Position numbers and translations under genes: made by a program. Positions 10,506 through 21,892 of a stretch of 64,000 bases of DNA are shown in pieces. The notes under the pieces are model-generated. The model was not told the origin of the DNA and searched no databases. It saw only the letters and a program-made list of their open reading frames with translations. Origin of the DNA: Acanthaster planci (lineage: Eukaryota > Echinodermata > Asteroidea > Valvatida > Acanthasteridae); the NCBI RefSeq assembly GCF_001949145.1, contig NW_019091414.1, forward strand, positions 1,349,190-1,413,189. The letters run 5' to 3'. The number at the start of each line of letters is the position of its first letter. Positions within the stretch are counted from its first letter, which is position 1.

Positions 10506-13131
10506 CCCATATACAACTCAATGTTAGAGAATACAGCTATGCTTTTCGAAAGAACATGTACATATACTTTTTCATCACAGCAAGTTTTTCCTCTAGACCA
10601 TTAATTCACAACTTTGAAGTTTGTGTTCTGAGATTCAGGAGGATATTGAGGAAGGATTGACAAAGCTGAGCAACAGGTTTGGGTTGGTTTGTCTTCCAAC
10701 TACCCATAAGGATGATGATCGTCTTAGTTCCAAATGACATACGAAATAACATGATGTGATCAGTGTTGCCCAAGTCATTGTTATATGTACTTTTTAGTAA
10801 GTGAAGTTCCCCCATCAACTGTTTGGTCGCACTTCACAAAGTAGAGAATGAAGGGTTGAAACCAACTGGAAAATGAAGCAGCTACAGCCAAGCTTTTCCA
10901 TTGTTAAAAGTCATCAGAATCAATGCAAGTACCCGCTGGGGATTGCTTTTCAAAATGGTTAGAAATTTTGGACTTCATGTTCCAAAATCCAGGTGCCTCT
11001 AGAACCCTACAGTTAATGTTCTCCTGTCGCTGGTTTCTATGCACTAGCAAAAATAAATGAGCCGAGTCATCCTCATTTTGCTTGCTACTAGCGAGGTGAT
11101 AACAGAAGTCATGTCCACCAATGAAATGATCAGAAATACAATCGGCATTATGCATGCAAGTCATAACTATAAACAGCCAAATGAATGTTTTTACACTTAC
11201 ATGTATAATAAGCCAAGTGGCCCAAGTTCATGCTTGGTGACATTTCCTGTTTTTCCCCAATCAAATCAGAGCTTATCGGTACAAGACTCAAGCACACAGT
11301 CACTCCTTCCATTTTACTTGGTTTCTTTATTGGAACTGACACAATCTGTATACTTCAGTGTTAATTCTGTACAAAATAAATAGTGGTGTGCAACTTATAA
11401 TTGTAAAGATGGAAACTGAAATAAAGTGAAGGGAACCGATAATGAGTAAAATAACAACAGAGTCTGTGATCGCATTACTTCAATGGGAGGCTCCGCTGAA
11501 CTTAGCCAATTGTATCTTTTGGTTTTAACCAATTGTATCACAAATAAAATTACCAAATACAATGACCCACCTTCAAAATCTGATTTTCTGTACATGTCAA
11601 ATTTGTAAAAAGTCACATCACAACCAATTATTTCACAATATTTTTAAATACATTTTATGTAAAATACATGTAAGTAGTACCCGGTGTTGAATTTAATTTG
11701 TCCAATTTCATGTTTTTTGCTTGTACAGATAAACATTCAAGAAACTTTTTTCTTTGCATGGTTAAGTTATTATAAACGGGAGGATCATAAAATGTGACAC
11801 AAGATTTGTGACTCATGCTAATGAGAGGCTGTTCCAGTCGTTGAATGTTCCCCAAACTTAGAGTATCCGACACTTAACCTAACCTCAACATCTAATGAAC
11901 AAGCCTCACTTCCGGCTTCTGTGAAGGACACCGCCATGTCTACCTTTATTTTTAACACCCACCCTGCATTGTCATAATTGCAAATGTTTACTTCTCTCTG
12001 CACTATTTCCATACACTTGGCATATTCCGTGGAGGAAATGAAAAACCAAAACTGAAGAAAAAAAAAATGAGGCAAACTTTGAACAGGAAGTGTATTAGAC
12101 ACCACACAAAATATACGTTTGAACACCAAGGAATGATTTCAGATTAAGAAATTTTCCATTCGTTATTCTACATTTACTGATCCCCGTTTTGATGACACAA
12201 AGCAGAAAGAACTGCACAATCATCTACACAACTTTCCCACGCCATTTCTTGTCGTATCTGTGCTCTACATTTTTCTGTCCAAGTTTCTTCTGCTGCATAC
12301 ATGCATTTGTGTATTGCTATCAATACTCAGAAATGCAAGAAAATGTGACACGTGCATTGATCATGTCCCGTGAATAATTAACACTGACCTTTCTGCCATC
12401 TTGAAATAACCAAAAGATGGAGGAGTATTATTCCTGGTATGTTGAGAGTAAGCTCTTGCTTAGCCATGAGTCGTACACTTGTCATTCATGTGTGGATGCT
12501 CAGGTGAGTACTCATGCTCAGGCAGGTGCTTGTGTTAACTAATAGGAGTTTAATCGAACACAGCCAGACGCTAAGCCAAAAAGGACTGTAAACTGAAGTC
12601 ACTAATCCAAACTAACTTTCCTGGTCATGAGAAATGAAAACACACTTTCACACCGATCTTTTGCATTGTCGGCACAGTGGGATTCTCATCATTACTGTGA
12701 AAATACTGAGTACACTTCATGTGCGGATATGTAAGCCAACTTTTTTCACAGCTGCCAATGTTTTCAACATGACGATCCAGTTGATTGAGTTTGGAAAAGA
12801 AGCAGACCTTCCCTAGAATATGAATGAACCTTCATGCCGAGTTGCATGTAGTATTAGGGAAAGAAAAAATGCAAGATAAGTTGAAGGAACCTGCTACATT
12901 GACTGATTCTCAGCAATACGTGACTCAAATATGACTCACTGGCAAGAACGAGACAAATCAAATCAACTCAAGTTTCTTGCCCCAGATGACGTGGAATAGA
13001 AGAACATGCAACACAAATGTAAACAGTGTTTGGAAGCCCTGGAAGAGTTTACTTTTGTCTTGCTGTTTAAGTCCAATACGAGTATAAGAATGCAGTGTAT
13101 ACAGATGCAGACACCAAGTGCACACCCACAA

Positions 13132-13265
13132 TAGAGGTTCTGCATGGCCGCCATCTTTCCGGTAACTGCTTTTGTCGCCGAGGGATTGTACAACAGGTAT
13201 ACTCATGAATATCCCTGTGGAACAAAAGCACTGACCAGAAAAATGGCTGCTATGCACAACCTCTA
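13132..13265. repeat. Long imperfect inverted repeat (hairpin, arms about 57 bp)
   Basis: The left arm (13132-13189, starting tagaggttctgcatgg) pairs with the right arm (13207-13265, ending gctatgcacaacctcta). The alignment runs through gcatggccgccatctttcc against aaatggctgctatgc and through ctgcttttgt against acaaaagca, with scattered mismatches and a loop of about 17 bases. Both arms carry the core AAxATGGCxGC, resembling a YY1 site. It could be an old foldback element or a structured RNA. Confidence 0.7.
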
Positions 13266-14213
13266 CATTACTGTCCTTATCTGGGTCTGGTACCCTCACA
13301 AACTAGCTCTGTGCAAGTCCTTATGCAATGTTCAACTCACTGAAGGAAACCAAGCTAGCTGGTAAACAATACTACTCTAGAATTGTTTTCCCTCTGTTAA
13401 AATTACAGATCCATTTCATTTCCTTCTCCATTTCCCTGACAAGCTACATGTAGATTTACAGTGACACCATTTCAATACGAATGAGAAAGAACTGAAAATA
13501 AACCAATCTTTTCTCTATAAAATTGACAAATATACCAAACCACCGAACCAAAAGTAATCTGAAGTGACTGATTATTGCAAATTAAAAAACTATTTTACAT
13601 TTAATAAAGTAAATAATTACATGTACATAATTACACAACTTGAAAAATTCCTTTCTCACAACTTTTCAAACAACTGTAATGTGAATGGAACTTAACTGAT
13701 ACTTGAAAAGGATGTTTGGAAAACCCTGTGATCAAATCCTCTAAGCAGTGAGCAATATGGGAATATAACTTTATCACCAAAGTGCAAGCCGCCGTACTGC
13801 TGTACATGTACATGTTGGGAAGGTGACATATTTGTGGTTGGATATTACAAATTTGCATCCTTAAATTTACACTACAATGCATCCAATTTAAGTTATTAAT
13901 CTTGACTCTTTTAGACTGACTCTATGATGTTTTGTAACACAGATATTCTGTTTGTTCATGTGACCCTCCAACAAGTAAGTTTTCAACAATAAAATCAAAC
14001 AATTGTTTTGTGATCAGTGCTGGAGAGCGAGAGAATGTTAAATTTCACAATCTGTGATTCCCTTAGGTGTCACCTTGTGTACACATTACAACAATGATTG
14101 AACAGTGACTTTCTTCTGTACAAAATTCATCCGAAGTATTTCTTGTACATGTACAAATACAATATTTAAAAAACAAAATGTCTATTCAGTAAGAGAGAAA
14201 CAATGGAATAAAA

Positions 14214-14219
14214 TTTATT
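14214..14219 (-). terminator. Candidate poly(A) signal of the CAS gene
   Basis: TTTATT on the plus strand, i.e. AATAAA on the minus strand, about 130 bases past the CAS stop codon. It is the first canonical hexamer I noticed downstream. Transcript data would be needed to confirm its use. Confidence 0.4.
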
Positions 14220-14347
14220 TTTATAATCATAAAAGTGATCCACGTCAAGGGTTATTAATTCTCTTTCTCTTTTGTACATCACAACTACACTGGAATTGAA
14301 TGTCCGTGCAGAGCCTTACAATCACATTAAACATTTACTGCTCTATA

Positions 14348-17300
14348 TTACAAAGCGGCACATTGTAAGATGGCTGCTTTCAAGTCTTGTGTGGAGTTAG
14401 CTGCATCTGTGATCCTGTCGACCATTTCCTGTAATGGTCCAACAGCAGGGTACTGGAGAGCCGCTGTCTTAGTGGTGTTGACAGCACTGTTCAGGCATTC
14501 GCACAGGGCATCGCTGCAGCGTATGATGCGCGTACGCACCTCCGGGTGCTGTAAGTTGTGGTGCAGCGTGTCACCGATGAAGACCAATTTGTGGCCAATC
14601 AGGATGATGTGTTTGCTGTGCGCCACGAAGACCTTGGGGGGCTGGTTGGCTTCAATGCAGGTGAAGAAGAGATCGATGGCGCTGGTCATGGTGTTGACTA
14701 GCGATTCCACGTCATTAACGTAAAATGCAAGAATCTGTTTGTCGTTAGGCTGGAGAACCGAGGGTTGCTTAGCACCCGGGTCAGTGACAATGATCTGTTT
14801 GTCAATGAGTGGATCCTTTTTAGTGAGGTAGCCATAATCAGCAATGGCTTCCTTATTTGGAGGAAGGTTTGGATCATCAGGTTGGGCCGAGGCAGGTGCA
14901 CCACCGGGAGGCACCTGGGGTAATGGTCTGGACTGGATGGCACCTTTGGCAGGGCTCTCCTTGTCTGGGGATAACCTGTTCCCGCTGGAGGAAGACATGG
15001 CTGGAGGGATCGGCAAGGGACGGTCCTGAGGATTGCTCAGGTTCCGACTCAAGGATGGGCGGAAGAGAGTGGTGGCATTTTCCTGGACAAGAGATACAAA
15101 GCGTTTCATGTCATCAGACACACTCCTGGCTGACAGGGCAATCTGATCAAGGTCATTGGCAGCACTGGAGCCGGGCTTGTAGACCAACTTGGACACCTGC
15201 CAGTTCATTTCGTCCAGGGCGGCGTGCGATTTCACCATGGACGCATGAGACTCTCGCATGGTCTGCGCGGATTTAGACAGCTTGCCCGGCCAGAGTTCTT
15301 CACTGTGCCTGGCAGCGCCTGCTACGCACCGATCAGCAAATTCCAGGAATTCTTCCAGGGCAACGTTCAGCTGCTTACAGGCTGACTTAATCTCATGGAT
15401 CCGTGGCTCCAGATTCGACTGATGCCGCCACGTGCTGCTGACGTAGCTCATGAGGTATGCTACAGCGGTCTCAAGGACTTGTTGCTTCTCACTGAGCAAC
15501 TCCATGGCAGATGTTATGTCCAGTTCACTGTTCCACCCTCCCGACATCTCATCTAGATTCTCAGCTGATCGGGTGAGGCGAGTCATGGACAGCAAACTCA
15601 TCTTACCGTTGATGTTATCCAAAGATCCACGATGCACTGGGCTTGCCCTTCCCGAGAGGGGCTGATCCCTAGTGACTTGTGGTGGTATATCATACAAATG
15701 GTCAGCACTGTGCTGAACGCTGATTTTGGTCTTGGGAGGACTGTCATACAGTCCCTGAGAGGGTGCACTGGATGGACTATCGTAGAGTTCCTTAGCTTCA
15801 ATCTGAATTGATGGTCTCTTTGCGGACACTTCATGAGCTGGTGGTACATCGTACACATCCGCTGGATACTTTTGCCCAGGGAGGGTGTCATATAACTCAA
15901 GAGAGTTTGAATTCTGGGCTGGGTGACCATTAGAAGAGATTGATCTCTCTGGTGATGCAGGTAGCTTGACAGCACCACCACTCTGCCCTGCCTGTAGAGA
16001 GCTTGGCACATCGTACACCTCCACTGGTGATTTGGGTGGACTGTCCACAATTTTGCCCTTCACTGGGGGTGAGTCATAAATCTCCATTGGTAACTTGGGA
16101 TCCTTGGAGGCAGGCAGTGTGTCATAGACCTCCTGTTGTGTCTGCTCCTGCATCTTTGGCAAATCATACAACTCGTTGACAGACTTTTTCTGCAGCAGGG
16201 CAGAAGCAGCGTCCGACATCTCAGACGGCGACGGCGACTTGCTGCTTTGGAGATTCGGTGGCACATCATATGTTTCCTGGACCGAGGTCTGGTGGGTGGT
16301 GGCATTGCGGCTGGCCCCCGGCACCGTCTGGTACCCAAGGTTTTGGGTATTGTAACCCTTGCCTCTGATTGGAGGGACATCATAGTCATCCTGTCGACTG
16401 ACTCCTGGAGCCCGAAAGCCACCGGGACTATCGTAGATGTAGGACTGGCCAACTCGCATTGGGGTCTTTATCTGCAGAAGGAAAACAAAACGATAAAGTT
16501 GGACTGACAAGGCAATAGCAGGCTGCAAATGATTCCCTAGAGGTTAGAATACCCCATCAATGTGATTTCAAAGCACAAACTTGTTTGTATGTTATACTCA
16601 AACATGCCGCATGCACCCCATACAACCTTATCATATTACTGAAAAGGACGTACATGTACAGCTTGGCACCTCAACATAGTATGGAATTAGTCAGACATCT
16701 GCCATTTTCCGACCCCTTTTGGTATATGTACGGGTAAATGTCTTTTTTTCCACCAAAAGCAGAAGTAGTCGGACAAAAAAGTCTGAAGGACATTTAAGTT
16801 ATACGTCCAAAAGCAGACTCTTGTTGGTATTTTTACCCTCATCTTTGTGCTTTTTACACAACAAAAGTTCATAACATGTTTTCGTGTGACCCTGATCTTG
16901 CTAGTACAGTATGGTATGTTTTGTCAAACCACTTTTTTGGCCTTATTTCATGCACAGCCATGATGAAGTTGTGGCAGGGTCATTTACGGTAAGAGAATCT
17001 TTGGGGGTTGTATTAGGGTCATGAAAGGTGACAAGGGATGGGCTGTGCAAGTACATGCATCTTCGTCAATCCTTCAAACTTCTCTCAAGCAAACCCTCAT
17101 GGTTTTTGAAGGGAATGGGATACTTGGGGTTGAATGGAAGGTTCCAAGACATGTTGAAGAGACAAGTGTTAAATTTGACTTTAAATCTTAAATCATTTGA
17201 AAACATGTTCAGCCCTCCCTCTCTTCTTCAAAAAAAAAAAAGAACTCTGTCAATTATTTTGGATGAACCCACATGTGAATGTTACAGTATAAGCACAAGT

Positions 17301-19383
17301 AAATGTACTCTCACCAGCTTTAAGTAAAGAACACTGTGCTTTTTTTAGGTCAACTGAAACCAAAATATTTGGGTAACAATTCCAGATTATGAAATAAGGT
17401 AAATATCTCACAACTTATTGTTTTGAAAAGGTCAGTTTCTGTTTCATTTGTGCTCAGTGAATTGAGAGCAAAAGGGAAATAAAGGAAACTTTTGGTCTTT
17501 CTTTTATCAAAACAAACATAAATTTGTATAAATACACTTTCATTGGACACTGGCGTTTGATTTTGGAGCATTTAGGGAATTTTTAGAAAATGCCAAAACC
17601 GAAAACAAAGACAAACCAAACATCCTTGTTCCTTCATTACTGATTTCTTTCCTCTGTGATCACAGGAAAGAATGTCATATTTTCTATAAAAGTTCTCCCT
17701 TTTCCAACTAAGAATTCTCCACCGCAGAATCACAGATTCCAATCAACAGTGATCAGAATTAAAACCGAGCCAATATAAGAATTGCACATCAGCCTTTGCT
17801 GAGTGACACGTTGCCAGCTGGCTCCAAGTGGAATGTTAAGGTCAGGGCTGGCACCTTGACCTCTCTCTTCTAAGAAATACCGGTGACACAGAAAAATCCT
17901 GACTGTTTCGCAATCAGAATAGTCTGATCATGATTGTCCAGTATTGATAAATTCTACCAGTGAACTTAAAAGTTCGTTTGGGTCATTATGGCATCCTGTG
18001 GGGGGGGGGGTTCGAGTTAATTGATTCACCAATGCCGGCACACATGGATGTTGCATGACATGTCCATAGAGTCATAAGATGCTGTGTTGCTTTGTTACCG
18101 GTACTTTTCAAATCTGAAAGTAGGATCAGGATTTCTTGCAACATGAGAACAAATTTTTATGATCAAACTGGTAGTCAAAGATATTAACAAGACAGAAAAA
18201 ACAAATTACACCAACTGCTCCAAAATGTACATGTGCAGTGGCTGCAACATATACAATTACATGTACATGTAGGTTTATATGCACTATGAGAACTACAGGA
18301 AACAGTTTTGTTGAATGATATATTTTCCAAGGAAAGTTGCATGAAAAAGTGATGTAATATTTAGTTGAATACAGGCAACGGAAGGAATACCTTCTGGTGT
18401 ACCGGTACATGTACTTTTAACTGACATGTACACGTACATGTGTACCTGCACATGTACATGTCCTATTATGCAGGGCGCTGCAATCAGATAATTTTTAGAG
18501 GCCTGCCAATCTGCTGTCATGGTAATGAACTTTTATGTGCGTGTCAGAGTGTCGCAAAAGAGGAAATTTTAGCCTTGTTCCCAGGATGCTGAGATATCCG
18601 ATATTATTTCCTTTTGTTTGTGCGGTAAAATGGATATAGCAGAGTGAAGGGACAAACTGTGGTAATTTCAGTGAAATATTATGTACAAACAAGCATGACG
18701 TGAGCTATGAAAAATTGTATTGCATTGCAGGATGTTGGAAACATACCCACAGTATGTGGTTCAACCTTTCTTTAAGCTGAATCTCGGAGTTTGGGCACAC
18801 AAACATGTACCGAATGTTAACTGAAATACTACATATGTACACGTGTACATGTACGCAGAAATGAGAGATTTAATACATGTACATATATGAACTGAAATGA
18901 ATGACTTCCATGTATTCTTGTAAAAACGGGGAGCAGATTTGACCAAGTTTCAGATTGAACTTTAAAAACAAAGTTCCAAATGCCCTTGAAGTAGCAAAGT
19001 GACAATTCAAAAAAGGTTGGTTGAAACAGAAAGGTGTGCATTTTCTCAGGATGCGGTAAAATACCAGTAAAACTTTGCATAACGGCATTGCATGACCACT
19101 TTTGATACTTTTGCTTGCAAGAGCTGTAAACCAATAAACAAACTGCACCCACCTTTTGGGCTGTCTGCGACGGGGGAGGACTGTGAGGGCTCTCGTACAT
19201 CCCTGCCAGTATTTTCAGCCGGTTGCCAGGGGCGATGCCTTGCCGACCGTTCAGACAGCACAGCCACCATCCTTCCAGTCCGCTGGTGTTCTGCTCCAGC
19301 ACGGTTACAATGTCACCTTTGCGGAAGGAGAGCTCGTCAGGAGCCTCGGCAGCGTTGTCGTACAATGCTCTGGCCAGCACATG
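14348..19383 (-). CDS. CAS-family focal-adhesion adaptor (p130Cas/BCAR1/NEDD9 homologue), main coding exons
   Basis: Two exons: SH3 exon 19383-19153 (77 codons) and a 2124-nt exon 16471-14348 ending in TAA. The acceptors (ttacag, cttctgcag) and the donor GTGGGT are good, and both junctions are phase 0. The SH3 exon reads HVLARALYDN...PDELSFRKGDI...GLEGWWLC...GRQGIAPGNRLKIL, diagnostic of CAS proteins. The long exon holds a substrate domain with ten YDxP motifs (exon residues about 11-263) that in homologues become Crk/Nck SH2 docking sites when phosphorylated by Src/FAK. Next are a helical serine-rich region (about 316-475), two proline motifs (RPLPIPP, RPLPQVPP) and DYGYL in the place of the Src-binding YDYVHL. 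Last is the C-terminal FAT-like domain (about 575-707, with NQPPKVFVAHSKHIILIGHK). With a 5-residue first exon the protein would be 789 aa. Role: scaffold at integrin adhesions. It probably represents the unduplicated ancestor of BCAR1/NEDD9/EFS/CASS4. Confidence 0.93.
16472..19152 (-). other. CAS intron between SH3 exon and main exon
   Basis: GT-AG, phase 0, about 2.7 kb. It contains a (G)10 run near 18001 and dense TACATGTA-type palindromes at 18225-18460. No additional CAS-like exon (YxxP or SH3 continuation) was seen in it. Confidence 0.7.
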
Positions 19384-19926
19384 CTGTAACGACAAACAGG
19401 ATAAGGATATTTCATGGTTGATTCAAATGGCTGCTCACAAGTTTTCTTGAAAAAGAATACACGTCGTCCACCAGATTCTGTTCTAGCACTTTGTAATTTT
19501 GAACGGTCATGGATTCAAGGACTACTGGTAGCAGAATAGATGTGTATATGTACATGAACATGTACAGTACATCATGCCTATGCATACAACATGCACAGCA
19601 TATACCCATATGAAATGACACACTTGTACACATGTAACTTCATATGCATCTGAGAAACAGAGGAAATTTCTTATCTGCACAAGAAATTCTTTTTTCAACC
19701 TGCAACGAACATGCAGTGCATTAAATGAGGAAATCGGTTAATCCAAGGTACATGTAAGTCTGTCGGTGCAGTCATTCACAAGTAAGTGCTAACTACATGT
19801 ACTAAATAAGGAGAATACGTCTTTCGTCATTCACTTCCAAGAGGAACAGAGGGATGCCTGTGCGTGATCTTGAAGCAGGTCCACAATCCCTCTTTCCTCC
19901 CATCAATCACTGGCGATTCTCCTTAC

Positions 19927-20100
19927 CCCGTCAACTGCACCATTCATAGGAACATAATCAGGTTCATCCTCAAAACCAGCCTTCTCCTTTTTGTTCTCCT
20001 CCAAGCTCTCTCCTACTGGTACACCCACAAACTTCATGTACTCGTAATCGTCCTGCATTGGCTCCTCAACTTCTCCCATGGTCACGGATTGCCTGGTCCC
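19927..20100 (-). CDS. Putative alternative N-terminal exon of the CAS gene with two YxxM motifs
   Basis: On the minus strand, an acceptor-like attcag precedes 20100, 58 codons stay open, and a strong donor GTAAGG follows 19927. Both ends are phase 0, so it joins in frame to the SH3 exon 544 bases downstream. Inside is ATG in an ideal context (accATGg, 20079-20077), giving 51 residues before the SH3 exon. The peptide is acidic and contains DDYEYM and DYVPM, both YxxM, the consensus for PI3-kinase p85 SH2 domains when phosphorylated. It can act as a first exon (own ATG) or as a cassette after the MAYQP exon, since that junction is phase 0 too. I know of no such extension in vertebrate CAS proteins. 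Assignment to the CAS gene is inferred from strand, spacing and phase; an unrelated gene is possible. Confidence 0.55.
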
Positions 20101-21722
20101 CTGAATGTACATGACTGTCACAAGTTTCACAACTGCACCATTATTAAAAGGTGCATAATATTCTGAATGTCCCTCTCTCCCTGCTGATATGGCTGTTGAT
20201 TCGCCAGTAGATCCTGCCGAGCTGGCTGTTGTTTCTCAAGAGGGAGAATTCCAAGTTTTCCAAGTGAGCATCGGAAGCTATTTGTCTGACAAATACATGG
20301 CTTGTTGACACAAACCACATGAATTGCTGGAAAACAGGAGGTACACTTAGGTTTGTAGTAGGAAGCCAACCGTTTTACATGTACGCAGGCAATGCCCGAA
20401 ATCGTGGGAAAACTGAATGGTGTTTGTTCTTCCAAACAGCACAACAAGACTGTTCTGCACGACTGATTTGCCTTAGCTGGTGGGATACCTGCCTGGATAT
20501 TGTGGAGTATTATCCACTGCACCACGACCCAAGCTGAGCACAGCGAATACTGAGTGAGCTAACCCGGCCACCCCACTCTGAATGGCCAAGAGGCCTTGAC
20601 TGTATTATCAACACACCAGCAAGTTACAATGCACTGGCTCACAACTCAATGACGAGCCGGATTAATGCTACAAATAGGCTTCCACTGGAGTCACTCTATG
20701 TGCACAACTGTGTACATGTACATGTAAATATGCTGTAGTTAAATACAAGTAAAGGGTACAATGTGCTGGTACATGTAACACCACTGCCAAGTCTCTGGAG
20801 CTTGCTGCTGGCCTGTAGCCACGCTGAATAAACTTGTGACCGCCATGATTAAGTCTTGAGGTCATCAGAAATGACACATCCAACAATTAGCTGATAACAC
20901 TCAAAAGCTGTGCAGAAACACCCATGCAAATTTCCACAAAGGGGGGGTGGGGGGAAGTCATGCCTAAGTCCAGTCTCGCCTTGCAACTCATAGACACCAC
21001 AATATCCACTAGTACACAAACGTTGTCTAGATTCCCTGAACAACGCCCACCCTTTATATTCCATCACATGCTAAACAAAAGGCTGTGGTTACTATGTTGT
21101 GTGTGACTAATGAAGCTCCTTCCTGTGACGTCACAAGTATCTTGACCAATTGGCGTCCCTTCCTGTTTCCACGACTGTTATCCTACCAATTACAAATATT
21201 GCATTTGGGAAACTACTCTCCATGTACTGCCTCAGTATACGAGCTTGTACAGTATTGGAAAAAATGTTGGTGTGTTGCTACTGTAGTTGCTGGACCAAAA
21301 ACACCATGCACCGGAGAAAACTGACCCCTTTTCGCAAGGTTGTATGTTGAGGTTCTGTATGCAACTTTATTCCTACACCCACATGAAATTCAATCTTTGG
21401 TAACCAATTCCTCTATCGTTTAAAAAAAAATCAAAAGAAAAAAATTATCGGTTTTGGTGTTCCACAAACAAGATTTTTCTTTCTCTTCAAAGCTTCCTAG
21501 GAGAAAGATTCAATAAGCAGGAGGAAGCCACAAGAGCTATAGGAAGGACGGAAATTGTTGTGCGGTGACCTCCACAAACAGGAACATACATTGTATGTTC
21601 ACCTAAGCTGTAACTTAGTTGCAATTACATCCATGTGTAAAATAAATGTGACCCATTTATGTCAATCAAAGAGAAAATATCCTTACTCATTGAAAGTTTG
21701 AAACCTGCAAGGTTTGCCTAGA

Positions 21723-21892
21723 GCGTACATGTACTATTAGCAAGTGCATGTACATGTACATGTGCGGTATAACATGTACATGTGCGTATGTCATGTACAC
21801 ATACATGTACATTTGCAGTATGTACAGCGTGTAAGGGGAACTGATGTTGCTCCTGAAGCCTTTACATGTACATGTACATGTACGTACTTTGT
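21723..21892. repeat. Cluster of TACATGTA-type palindromes
   Basis: Over about 170 bases there are at least seven tracts of alternating acatgt/gtacat, several of them self-complementary over 10-18 bases (e.g. tgcatgtacatgtacatg near 21745 and tacatgtacatgtacatgta near 21863). It is the densest of many such tracts in the window. Confidence 0.8.

Larger units (their letters stand above)
9155..14347. other. Spacer between the convergent SMIM13-like and CAS genes
   Basis: Contains the 3' UTRs of both genes (boundaries not fixed), a mariner-like MITE (10310-10505) and a long imperfect hairpin (13132-13265). Candidate poly(A) signals include AATAAA at 11375-11380 for the plus-strand gene. No further coding exon recognised. 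Confidence 0.6.

Noticed and set aside
16472-16528. Start codon upstream of the large CAS exon
   Set aside because: The ATG lies upstream of a clear cttctgcag acceptor and in intron sequence; the exon begins at 16471.
18829-19152. C-terminal extension of the SH3 open frame past the donor
   Set aside because: The frame remains open by chance into the intron; the GTGGGT donor at 19152 joins in phase to the substrate-domain exon, which fits the family.
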